From assembly GCA_946803715.1 (NCBI GenBank), contig CAMPET010000014.1:421486-485485 (forward strand): DNA of 64,000 bases. The letters run 5' to 3'. Positions 52,770 to 63,700 of this stretch are shown piece by piece; the stretch's first letter is position 1, and every line of letters starts with the position of its first letter. Source of the stretch: Beroe ovata. Lineage: Eukaryota; Ctenophora; Nuda; Beroida; Beroidae. The notes under the pieces were generated by a model. The model was given only the letters and a program-made list of their open reading frames with translations. It searched no databases and had not been told where the DNA came from. A program made the position numbers and the translations under genes.

Positions 52770-54198
52770 CACATTCTATTTCGTTCTTGCTCTCACGGGC
52801 ATCTTTATTAGATGATGAACGAAGAGTGGAGTGCTTGATAAATTCATGAAATTATAAGATACTAGAAAACCCGCCAAGTGGACGTGATACACTACCTTTT
52901 GGATAGACAACAGAACGTTACTTTAGAACGACAGCTGAACATGACCTGTGATCAAAATCCAACGTACTAACCTATCTAAAAAATGATTTTATGAAGGAGC
53001 ACTTGATCAAAATTCGGTGAAAATTCGAAAATGGTGCTTGCCCGGTAGTCAGACTTTCGTTAATCGCTTCAATTTGCATAGTGTATTGTTATCGAAAATA
53101 ACATCGTATTTCACCATGAGTCGAAAAGAATAACTGCAGAGTAGAAACAACAACTGTCAACTCAAGAAAAAATTTGACTTTTGCTCGAATCAAAACATAC
53201 TTGCATTCATCCCATCAACGAAAACTAAAACGTTATCAAAGCACCATCATCAGAAATGAGCTCCCACTTCACTATTACAGTAGTCCCAGTAGTAGCACGT
53301 GTCCATGGCAACGCGCACTTAACTTCAAAATCAGCACGTGTATTTCGTGACGGACGTACAGAAATAAATAAATAAAGACAAACAAACAACCAAATTATAA
53401 TATTGATGTTTGACAAATGTTTTATATACTAAAGGGATGCATCTTAGCTGCATCTTAGCTGTCAAAGCTAATTGCTTTCCTTCAGTTAGCATAATGTGTG
53501 CTGTTCCGTAAGTGAAGTCAGAAGCAGGACTCTCAATGCTCATCTCGACTCACGAATCAAGGTAAGATTTTGCAGTACGGTAACACCTCAATATTGACAA
53601 TCGAGGATGCTTGTGACTTCTTTTCTTAATTATAAGAACTATACAGAAGCAATTACATAGAATGAAACAAATCAGAAGATAGAACTATGACTAGCTTATT
53701 GAAGTAATGATTGGAAATATCTTCATTAAAATATTATGTTACCCCATCAAACAATTTAATATCATAATTCTATAGCATTGCCACCTGATTGTTCCAAGGC
53801 TTACTAAATAATTGTTTGACATTCATTCCAACTTTCTACTAGGAGATCCGAAGGTTTTGAGTTTGACAGAATCCAGATTGATATCAGACATGGGTATAGG
53901 TACACAAGCAACATAGAAAGTATGTTGCTAACGGTCTTAAATTGATACATGATCTGAGTTCTATTTGCTCCTATCATTGTGTATGTTTATCTCCATAGCG
54001 CGATTAAAAATAGCTATGTTTTAAAAGGGGCCAAAGGGAATTATGAACCTAATCTAATGCGACTGGCTAATGATGGCATATGATAGGCGTTGATTATAAG
54101 ACATTGTGGATTTAGCTATTTTCTGATTGTCTGTGAGTCTGGACATCGTGAAATTTCTCTGTACGGTCCGTAGTTGTGATTGAGATTTTGCTCCTGCC
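52770..54198. other. Intergenic, nothing recognised
   Basis: About 1.4 kb of AT-rich DNA. Open frames at 53225-53416 and 53331-53543 show no family features. Confidence 0.45.
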
Positions 54199-55221
54199 AT
54201 GCCTGGGGAGACTCCCAAATCCCGTTCCTCGCGCCAATCACAACATGCCGATCCAAGTGAATCGGAGGACGTTGCAAAGTGTGTGGACTCCTGGTTGGAG
54301 GATGTCCGAAAAGAGTTGAAAATCAAAAGCGATCTTTTGCTCATAAAGGAGAAGTTTGTTAGTTCCAATAAAGCAACTCTGTCTGACTGGCTTGTGACGA
54401 GTTGCAGACTTGTAGCTCGTCAGAGAGAAATCATTGAGAAACTGCAGGCGGACATCGATGGGCTGAAAAATGAGGCTCTGGCGGACAAGGATACAGTGAT
54501 CAAGTTGCAGGAAAAGTTACTCCATAAGAAGAAGAAGAAGCCTAGGAGTCCTAAACCAACGCAAGAGATGAAGCCAGAAGTTAGACCGGAGCCAGTCAAG
54601 CTACCCATGCCCTTGATAAGTGAGAAGAAGATAGCGGAAGCAGATGCAAGAGCCAAAAAGAAAAGGGCAGAAAAAAGAGCAGAAAGGGAGGTTGGGGAGG
54701 AAGCAATGAGAGAAAAGAATCTGAAAAAGGTATATGAACAGGAGAAACACAAACTGAGGAAAAGTCAGAGTATGCCGGCACTTGCGGTGAAATTGGAAGA
54801 TAAGTCAGCTCAATGTGACATAAAGAAGCACGACAAAAACGTCACAATTCCTATCTTACCTGTCAAGGCAATGCCATCAATTTCTTCAATGGAGTACCAC
54901 AATTTGTTGAAAGAGAGACGGCTTGAAAGAATAGCACGATTAAATGAAGTTTATAACGGTCCGGGATTGCTTCCAAAGCTTCCACCTATATTTGAAGTTA
55001 CATCGAGACCTCATCAGAAAGCCAAAGATCCGCCTGCAGTCGCTGAAATCATGCCTGTCAAAGCCGATGAGAAACCCGTTCTTCCCGAAATTGGAGCACC
55101 AGAATCAAAACCTCCTGAGGTCAATCCTGACCAGGAAGAATCAAAGAAGGATGCCCATTCTATTGAAGAACCCTCCGTTGTACCTCGATTCAGAAGACAG
55201 TGTTGCCCACAGACATTATGA
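54199..55221 (+). CDS. Unrecognised Lys/Glu-rich coiled-coil protein
   Basis: A single exon encodes 340 residues. I do not recognise the family. A helical segment at about 27-110 (from VDSWLEDVRKELKIKSD through REIIEKLQADIDGLK to VIKLQEKLLHKKKKK) has heptad-like spacing. A proline/lysine linker follows, then a second very charged helix at about 143-195 (ARAKKKRAEKRAEREVGEEA), the motif RKSQSMPAL, and a proline-rich C-terminus. No signal peptide or membrane segment is visible. The long in-frame length, normal codon use and ATG context make it a likely real gene; the composition suggests a cytoskeletal or ciliary structural protein, but that is only inference. Confidence 0.7.
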   Translation: MPGETPKSRSSRQSQHADPSESEDVAKCVDSWLEDVRKELKIKSDLLLIKEKFVSSNKATLSDWLVTSCRLVARQREIIEKLQADIDGLKNEALADKDTVIKLQEKLLHKKKKKPRSPKPTQEMKPEVRPEPVKLPMPLISEKKIAEADARAKKKRAEKRAEREVGEEAMREKNLKKVYEQEKHKLRKSQSMPALAVKLEDKSAQCDIKKHDKNVTIPILPVKAMPSISSMEYHNLLKERRLERIARLNEVYNGPGLLPKLPPIFEVTSRPHQKAKDPPAVAEIMPVKADEKPVLPEIGAPESKPPEVNPDQEESKKDAHSIEEPSVVPRFRRQCCPQTL

Positions 55222-55943
55222 GCACTCGGTTTTCACTTTTCATTTTCCTTAATCCGAGTTGTTTTCATTTCATGAACAAATTGTAAAGCATAAACAATTC
55301 TTATTTTATCGTGCAATCCTTGAAACTGTATGTGCTTTCTGCACACAATTTGTGCATTGTGCATGATAGTTGATGGCTTAGGGGCAATCCATTGAAAATT
55401 GATACGTTTATCAACAAAATTTCGAACAATCGGGAAATTTCCTGATCAATCTTTCACTCCCATAGAAATTCTATGCAATTTTTGAAAACTGATATGGTAA
55501 TGATGGTGTATTTTCCTCGTGCCCATACAGACGTCATAATTTAATTTAATGTTCCAAATTATTCTGTAATTATTGAATTGGCGGCAAATGTTTTCTTTAA
55601 CAAGAGTCATGATAAGTAAAGACTTTCATTTCATCAGGATGAATGTAGAAGGAACAGCTGATTGTAGGAAGACACCTGCTCTAATTTTTATAAGATAAGA
55701 CCTCGCCTGAGAAACTTCATGACTTTTGCTACATTTTAGGCTTCAAATTTCATCAGAAAGGCTCTCAATATCAATGAGGCTCTCAATATCAATGAGCTTC
55801 ATATTAATGAGCAATCATGAGACGAATCACAGATCAAAACTTGCTTTCTTATGGTGCAAATAACATGATTAGCATCCATTCTTCACCCTGACTTGTTGAT
55901 ACAAGGTGTCGAGTAGCATTATATCCTCCAAATCAATTCGTTC
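55222..55943. other. Intergenic between convergent genes
   Basis: This holds the 3' flanks of the coiled-coil gene and of the sulfatase. The phrase GGCTCTCAATATCAATGA occurs twice near 55755-55795. Nothing else is seen. Confidence 0.45.
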
Positions 55944-57657
55944 TTAAGCTGTCTGTGTGATCCAAGGCATCCATACCTTATTCTTCATTCCTCCTGATCG
56001 GGGTCGAGATCCTATCCAAGTCATTTTATTTTCAAATCCTTGTTTCTTGGCAAGGATTTTCTGCACCAGTTTAGGATAGTCCTGGGACACGTCATTCTTC
56101 TCACTGGGATCTGTGTCCAAGTTGTACAGTCTAGTGCCACTCTCCAGAGATGTGGTTCCAGTAACTTTGCCCAAGTTATTCTCACTAGTCCACCCCTGTA
56201 GGAGATATCTTCCGGAGTACAGCTTCCAGTTTTTGTGGCGGATCACGTAGAAGTCACTCGTTTTGATTTCCATGGTGTCAGCAGCTCTGCGGAGGAGCCG
56301 GGCTGCATCCGGCACATCGTGTATCATTTCCGGAACTCTCATGTTGATCAGCACGTTGTCTCGTCCAAGTCGCTTATTCTTCGCTATGCTGTTCCAGATA
56401 TTCTTTCCATCCGTCGGCAGCTGTATCTTTTCGGCCTAGGTGAGATCATAGTGAAGTGGTATGAAAATATGGATGTTTTTCAAATCACGCAAACAGGATA
56501 ACTCACTTTGGCAGGTTCATCCCGAGCAAGTTCCTGGAAAGTGGTATACCAGTCCGTGACATGGAATAGATCCTTGTTGGTGTAGCCAGTCTTTTGCAGG
56601 AGAGGACTGTTGACAAATGCTAGAGATCGAACTGATCCCTCCCCGAGGCCGTGTTTGCCTCCTCTGAGAGGGTGGTTACTGCCTGGCCAACCCACCACAG
56701 CCCCATTGTCAGAGAAGAACACAATGAGTGTGTTGTCTCTCATGCCTGTTGCATCTAGGGCATCCACCACTTGTCCTATACCCTTATCCATCACGCTAAT
56801 CATGGCTGCGTATTTCTTCCTCAGCGACGAGCTTCCGCTCATGTGACTTGTGTAAGTTGCCTGGTCAGCTTTACTCACTTCGAAGGGGTGGTGGGGAGCC
56901 GTGTAGGCCAGATACATAAATAGGGGGTCAGACTGATCGTGATTATTAATGATATCCACTGCCCTATCAGAGAAAATGTTCGTGTTGTAAATCCCATTCA
57001 GGTCTCGCCTCAACTTTTCCACAAAATTGCCGTTCTCATCGTGATAGTTTTCCCGAAAGTCTAGACCTACCCCTCTCTTATGTGAGAAGTACTTCTGAGC
57101 ACCGAGGAATCCTCCAAGGAATGTGTCAAAGCCACGCTGGGCAGGAGTGTGCTGCCAGGAGTAGAAACCACAATGCCACTTTCCAATGGCATGTGTCCTG
57201 TATCCATTCCTCTTTAACATCTCGGGCATCAGAGTTTCGTTCAGTCTCAAGCCCCACTGCTCTGCAGGGGCAATATTTCCCTTCCAAAAACCATTCCTGT
57301 CGATGTGGATTGTGGTAATTTGTATATGGAAGGTATTTATGCATATTTTTGGGTTACACATGTGTATTTATTAGGAGGAACTCGTTTGAAAGCAAGCACT
57401 GAAGATCACCTGATTCCCAATCTTCCTGACATGAGACTAGCGCGAGTGGGTGAACACTGCGGCATAACGTAGTGATTCTCTAGTATCACTCCCTCAGTCG
57501 CCAGTCTGTCTATGTTGGGTGTCAGTATGTCAGATCCCCTGAATCCTGCATCCTGGTACCCCTGATCATCCGATACGATCACGATGATATTGGGTCGCCT
57601 TGGCAACTGTGCCGCAACTGTTGACAACAAGCACGTTACAACAACGAAAACATCCAT
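55944..57657 (-). CDS. ARSB-like: Arylsulfatase B-like sulfatase
   Basis: Three exons (57410-57657, 56507-57296, 55944-56435) join in frame to 509 residues (human ARSB 533). A signal peptide ([17 protein letters not shown]) precedes [16 protein letters not shown], whose aspartates bind calcium. [12 protein letters not shown] holds Cys68, which is converted to formylglycine for catalysis. [24 protein letters not shown], the metal-site [17 protein letters not shown]-like [14 protein letters not shown] and [14 protein letters not shown] complete the fold. The family removes sulfate from glycosaminoglycans or other sulfated sugars in lysosomes or outside the cell. The substrate is uncertain because many invertebrates have expanded ARSB-like sets. 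A donor GTGAGT ends exon 2. Confidence 0.93.
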
Positions 57658-58888
57658 AATGTAGTTCAGCTGTAGGTGGAATTACTTAATAAGCCTACGA
57701 CGGTGAATTGTGCCTTTTAAAGTCTCCCGAGACTAAAGACGGCTGCCAATTCAAATTAACACCTCTATGTGAGATGTTTGTTTCAGTTTGTCAAATTTGG
57801 GCGGTGTTTTCTGAGAAGATACTGCTTTGTCCTCCGGCCTTTCATCATCGAGAGAAAATATCGAGAAAGTGTGAAATGTAGATTCAATTACGCGAGGTGA
57901 CAAATTGCGAGGCAAACTGAGAGACACACTGTCTGAACTTCGTACTTTATAGTCTGTTTTGTAGCTTGGATGGAAAATGTCTATGTGAAGCAGTAGTAGG
58001 AATCAGGTTGACGGCTACTAAATATAGATTACGCTATGTCATATCATGATTAGAAACCTTTGTTTTGAATGAAATTCATCGCTGTTATCTCAGAAATAAA
58101 GCAGGAACGCTCATTTTGGTACCAGTTGATTAAAATTTCGCACCATATTGATAAGACAGATGTGCTAATATTTTGTTGTTCGAGGCATTGTAATAACTCT
58201 ATGAAATGTTTGAAATTAAATAGCCTTTATCAAAATATGTTCGAACTTTTCACAGAATATTCCTCAAATAAGTTTACTTTTGAACAACATTACAGCATAC
58301 AGAATTTAGTCTCCCACAACTTCAAATATGTGACGAAACCTCACGAATGCAAGAATTGTACCAATATTTGGCACTACAATTGATGCAGAACAATGAAAGT
58401 GAATTCAATTGAATGCCTCCAAAGTCAATAAGCTGGTGCCAAAAGTCCCTTAGTACTTTTTTTAGGTATTCAGCATGCTGCAACATGTATATAGGGAGGC
58501 TAGGAGGAGGCTGTCGTCCGCAAGCAGCTCGACCTCAAAATAAACTGCAAACTTGGGAACGTTTTCATGAATAACTATTTCATACCTTCCTTGGTGAATG
58601 ACGAATATTCTGAAAATAACCATTTAAGTTCATATTTACTATTTAATTCCATAGTTACTATTTCATAAGCAATTATTTCGTAGATTGGTAGCGTAATGAC
58701 ACCATCTCCTCCTTCCTTTACCATTTCCGACAGTATAAATGAAAGTGTGCTACTTACAACTCATGTGTCTTGCTAATTTCATGTATGCGTAAATGTAACA
58801 AATTGGTCAATTAATCCAATCGGAGATTTGCTAGCTCCGTCATAATCGTACTAGTTTTATATTTGTCACATTTCACCCCTCTACATAA
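57658..58888. other. Intergenic upstream of sulfatase and tRNA-Lys
   Basis: AT-rich. An open frame at 58069-58383 (104 codons) shows no family features and is not called. Confidence 0.45.
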
Positions 58889-58961
58889 GCCTGGTTAGCT
58901 CAGTCGGTAGAGCATCAGACTTTTAATCTGAGGGTCACGGGTTCGAGTCCCGTATCAGGCT
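58889..58961 (+). tRNA. tRNA-Lys (anticodon TTT)
   Basis: A full cloverleaf can be folded: acceptor GCCTGGT pairs with ATCAGGC (one G-T), the D arm has AGCTCAGTCGGTAGAGC, the anticodon stem-loop TCAGACTTTTAATCTGA holds TTT at 58922-58924, and the T arm CGGGTTCGAGTCCCG contains the B box. A run of T (GTTTTTT) about 10 bases downstream fits an RNA polymerase III terminator. There is no intron. Confidence 0.97.
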
Positions 58962-59333
58962 GAATAACTTTTGTTTTTTATGTCAAATATCGCATTTGAT
59001 TTATACTATGCAATACTTTCCAACTATTGACTAAGTAGTTTTTCACATGTGCAATTATGTTGTATTGGGTTACAGAATAGCTTAAATAATTCCACTATGT
59101 TTAAGATAATTCCACTATGTCAGTAGTGCGAATACAGTACATGAATAGTTTTCGTTAGCGGTATAGAATCACATGTGCTGCTCTCGATTATTTTATAGTA
59201 TTTTGGGTGACACCAAAATAGCACCACTTTAAGCGTCGTCAGAGATGCTGTTTCGCATTGTTAAAACCTTCGTGAAGCTAACTACAAAACACATACTTGT
59301 TTATCTAACCCTTTCAATTCATCATCGTATGTC
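58962..59333. other. Spacer between tRNA genes
   Basis: AT-rich spacer of about 370 bp; AATTCCACTATGT is repeated near 59085-59120. Nothing else is seen. Confidence 0.45.
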
Positions 59334-59405
59334 TCCCATATGGTGTAGGGGCTAGCATCTGTGGCTTTCACCCACAAGACCCGGGTTCGATTCCCGGTAT
59401 GGGAA
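59334..59405 (+). tRNA. tRNA-Glu (anticodon TTC)
   Basis: The acceptor TCCCATA pairs with TATGGGA, the D arm is GGTGTAGGGGCTAGCATC, the anticodon loop CTTTCAC holds TTC at 59367-59369, and the T arm CCGGGTTCGATTCCCGG carries the B box. The sequence agrees with eukaryotic tRNA-Glu. The T-rich terminator (CTTTTG) is weak. Confidence 0.96.
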
Positions 59406-60735
59406 CACTGCTTTTGCCCAAATCAACTTTTGATTCATAAATCGGTTACGCTTGATTTGTCAACCTTCATTTGCAATCAAATCTTCTGTAATTTAGCCAG
59501 TAACACCTTAATTGAAGGGATTAAAGTGATCTTCTTTGTACTTCTTCTACATAACTTTTGCACGAGCACAGGGTTTCCCAATAGAAATTGGCTCTTTCCA
59601 TAATCATGCTCATTTCTCTAGAAAAATGGAAAATTTTTATACGAGAACACGAAGTCAATTTAATTCTAACTGGAAAGATTCCAAATATACTGGTACCGAG
59701 GCAAAAGCAAGACATGTTGATGTTGGAACGCGCGAAGTCTCTAGTCATATTTGGTAATCGTCTTTGCGCGGGACCCGCATCGTGTCTCGCGTCGCGCGAT
59801 CGTGTTTAGCTATTCATCTTCGAGTGATTTCATACTTCAAAGTATGTTACAAGTACTTCAAAGTATGTTACAATTACCAACTCCCATTTTCTAAGCAAAG
59901 AATACCTTCTCGAATCACTATGTGTTGACATCGTTAGAAGAGTATTTTTGCTGTAATCAGCTTTCTTTTCATCAGTTGACATGTGTGGTAACCTACCAAA
60001 ACAGTCATTATGCGAGAAAATGCGAGTAACATTTTCTAATTTGACCCGACTAACTGCTCTGGAAGTTGTGGCTATAGAAGCGAATAGAAGTTTCCTGAAC
60101 AAACCGCTCACTGGATATTGGATAAGCAATTATGCTGCACTCTCGGGAAGTAGAAGTTCTACTTCTCATGCATTCTACTGGCTGACTGTAAATTCGTTCA
60201 ACTATTGCAGTATTATAGTACCGACCAACCTGCGTTTTTTGGCAAATGAATGCTTATCAGGTGAATAAAAACTGCCAATAAACCTCTAAACCATCAATCC
60301 AATCATATGTGTAAAGATGATAATACGTTTTTTTATTTGGTGCAGGGCAAATAGATCTGAAGGAATGACTGAAGGAATGACTGAAGGAATGACTGTCATT
60401 TCTTCACCATTTCATAAGAAATACTGTTACACACATACACTACATTCCACATTGTGTGATCAGTGTAAACGGCAGATATAACCCTTATCTCTCTTTACAT
60501 TCAGCCGATTATAACTGTCTCTCTTCCACAACAGGAGGGCCCTGTGAAAGAGGCGCCGACACTATTACAATGTCACGGGGACGGAATACTCAATTATGAT
60601 TGGGCATTTTCTCTGCTTGGCACAACCTGATTGGATGATCGTATGGCCCAACATCCTATACCCCGCTGTGAGGGCGGGATATGGTCATTTCCCTACAGCT
60701 GACTGTACGTTTGGTTGCACAAAATCTAGTCCGCC
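59406..60735. other. Intergenic upstream of the helicase-like gene
   Basis: Contains a 13-bp unit (GAATGACTGAAG) repeated three times near 60360-60395 and a doubled CTTCAAAGTATGTTACAA near 59836-59872. The open frames here lack family features. Confidence 0.45.
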
Positions 60736-63700
60736 ATGTCTTCAGAAGTCCTTTCCACTTCTCCCATTGAGACAGCTCAAGAGATTTCCGGTCAAGGAAA
60801 GCTGGTTGTCAGGTTAGTTCCTCTCTACTTTTGATTTACATTTACATCATCAATATGATCATCAAACATTGAATTTATATATCGCGAAACTCAGGGAGGG
60901 ACAGTTGAGAGTTGCCCAAGTGTCGGCAGCTGAACTTAAGAATGGATCATCCGATATTGAGATCGCTGATATAAGTGCAGCGTCAGGTCAGTGTTAATTG
61001 ATAATTGATAACATCAGGTATATACTGATATCACCAATTTTGGAGCTTGTGCTATCCGCTGACAAAATTCTCGGCCATCTCTATATAATATAACTCGGGG
61101 GTTCTATTCACTGTACTAGATCCCGCTCCTGAAAAGCCCGACACGGTGGCTCTGATGGGAGGCACACTCGAGTGTACCAAGTGGATCCTCTCGTATGTGG
61201 CGTCCGCTAACCAGTACTGTCGTACCGAAATCGATGTGTACAACAAGATCAAGAAGCAGTTCAGTGTTTTCCACGACAAAGCGGATGTACTGAGTGATCT
61301 ACGGAATCTTGTGTCGGAGGTTAGTGCTGACAAATCAGTGCATCAAACCTACACCATGTTGCACTGTTGCAGACCTCTCGTTGTAATCAGTATCACTCTT
61401 GTAAATAACATCACTTCAGTGGCACTGGCTTGACACCCACTTATTTGTTACTTTCCCATTGATACCACTTTTTTTGTTTTTTTATGTTTTTGTAATTCCT
61501 AGATCCCGCTCATGGAATCGGAGGATGAAGGAATCGACAAGGTCTACCGTACTACGAACAATGTCCGTTACTTGATGGACAGCTGTGTGACTCTACACTT
61601 TTTCATGAAAGGTACGTGTTTCATAAAAGGTACGTGTTTTCATGAAAGGTATGCGTTTGATGATGGGAAATCGGCACGTTTCGTATTACGTTTGAACCTG
61701 GCACCTGCCCTTATGCTGATTATATGTCTCAGGGTCAGGGAATGTGGAGAAAATCCTCAAGGAGAAGCATCAAGAGTGGTATGAAGATGAGTCATGGGAC
61801 GCTCTAGGTCCGTGCATTTTCTAAATTCCACACTGACTTGTGAATAAATGGGTGTAATAATATAAGCCAATGATCACTTCATCACAGGATTGCCGTACGA
61901 TTGTTTCCAGAAAATTATGAAGGGAAAGCTGCACAAAGCCATGAGCGGTGCAATTGCTGGAAAGTACAGCAGTTGGCCAGGAGCCAAAGAGTTCTCACAG
62001 AGACACACATTCGGTGCTCCCGACTACAAGATCAAACTGAGTGACCTCTACAGGTGGGTCTCGATCAGCTTCATATTCCAGCTGAGTGTAAACGCGAACC
62101 ACGTGCCAATTCTTGTCGAACTTGATGTGATTTAACTTCGACTTTCAGGTCCATTTTTCTTGAAATTCACAGGACTTTATCATATCACTTGTCAACTCAG
62201 GATCATGAAGAAAGATTTCACTGCTCCACATGATATAATAAAGCACATGAAGATGGATCAAGTGTTGGAGTACTGTGTCTCAACAATTCCTGGACTCCAA
62301 ATTGTCGAAGAGAAGGATGAAAAGACGGTTAGCTATTCAGCGTATAAATGGGAAACGGGTCAAGATTTCAATTCCCACGTGCGTCATATCCACCACGAAT
62401 TCCACAGGTTGTAACAGACTCTGACGTTCTTGACTTGGTGGGAAAGATCAGGCATCTCCAGGTTTCCGGTGTGAAGAATATTGCTCGGGAGTTCTCATCC
62501 TTCCATCCGGAGTGTACCGACTGGACTTCGTATCACATGACCTACCAAAAACTCAACCAGTTCTTCAAGAACATTCTTAACCCAAACCGACGTTCTTCCA
62601 AAGTCCAGGCACAGGTTCCTGCACGATTCTACCTATACAATAGATTCTCACACGATACAAGAATATTCGTGTGAGAATTCGTACAGCACTCAAAGATTCC
62701 CTCACGATGCCATACTCTATCAGGAGGAAGAGAAGAAAGCAATAAGTTCTGTGGTGTTGGATAGCTCCCACAAGAAGAAGCACAACTACCGTGCCATTGG
62801 TGTGAACACCACACTCGAAAAGAGGAGACCACGTAGTGAGGAACCAGAAAGACACGTCAACTACAACGAGGGCGGCAGGTCGAGGTCAAATTCAGGTACA
62901 TACTCAGGTACTGACATAGTTATTCTTCTTTTGTGTACTGATGACATAGTTATTCTTTTGTGTACTGACGATATAATTATTCTTTTGTGTACTGACGATA
63001 TAATTATTCTTTTGTGTACTGACGATATAGTTATTCTTTTGTGTACTGACGACATAGTTATTCTTTTGTGTACTGACGACATACTTCTTCTTAATTGTGT
63101 ACTGACGACATACTTCTTCTTAATTGTGTGCTGACGACATAGTTATTCTTAATTGTGTACTAAAATAACGCTATACTAAAATAACGGTGTTGTACGGAGA
63201 GCACACAGGCCACAGCACACATTTTCATGGATTATAAGTACCTACTGACTATAGTTGCGATAATCGAATGACCGGTGGATCTGACTCTCATTATATTCAC
63301 TCAATTCTGCAGTTGCTGAACGAGACGAGAATACGGTAGTGTATCTGAACACAGACAAGAAAAGCATCGTTAATGTCATTGGACTGCCTGGTACAGGGAA
63401 AACGACCACTCTCGCAACCATGCTGGGCAGAGTTCACGGCAAGACCTGCCCTTCCACGGGTTTGTTGAATTACCATGCTTTTTTTCTTCTGAATACCCGC
63501 TTTTTTCTGCTGTTTTTAATTTCTAACACCTTACAAATCATTCCCACGAATCACGATGCTTGAAATACTGCAGATTACGTCTCTGTTCCGTGTTTCCATC
63601 TCATGTCTACAATCCCCAGTTCTGGTGATCAGCTCCAACTGCTGTACCACGAATAAACTACTGGAGTTCACCAGGGGCACTGTGCTCCGGGCGTGCCCCT

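Noticed and set aside
53225-53543. Two small overlapping minus-strand frames
   Set aside because: No family resemblance; they lie in AT-rich intergenic DNA.
58069-58383. 104-codon open frame upstream of tRNA-Lys
   Set aside because: Low-complexity, AT-driven sequence with no domain or splice evidence.
62861-63134. Long repeat-encoded open frames (TDDI... on plus, SSVHKRI... on minus)
   Set aside because: They come from the 27-bp tandem repeat inside an intron and have no independent support.
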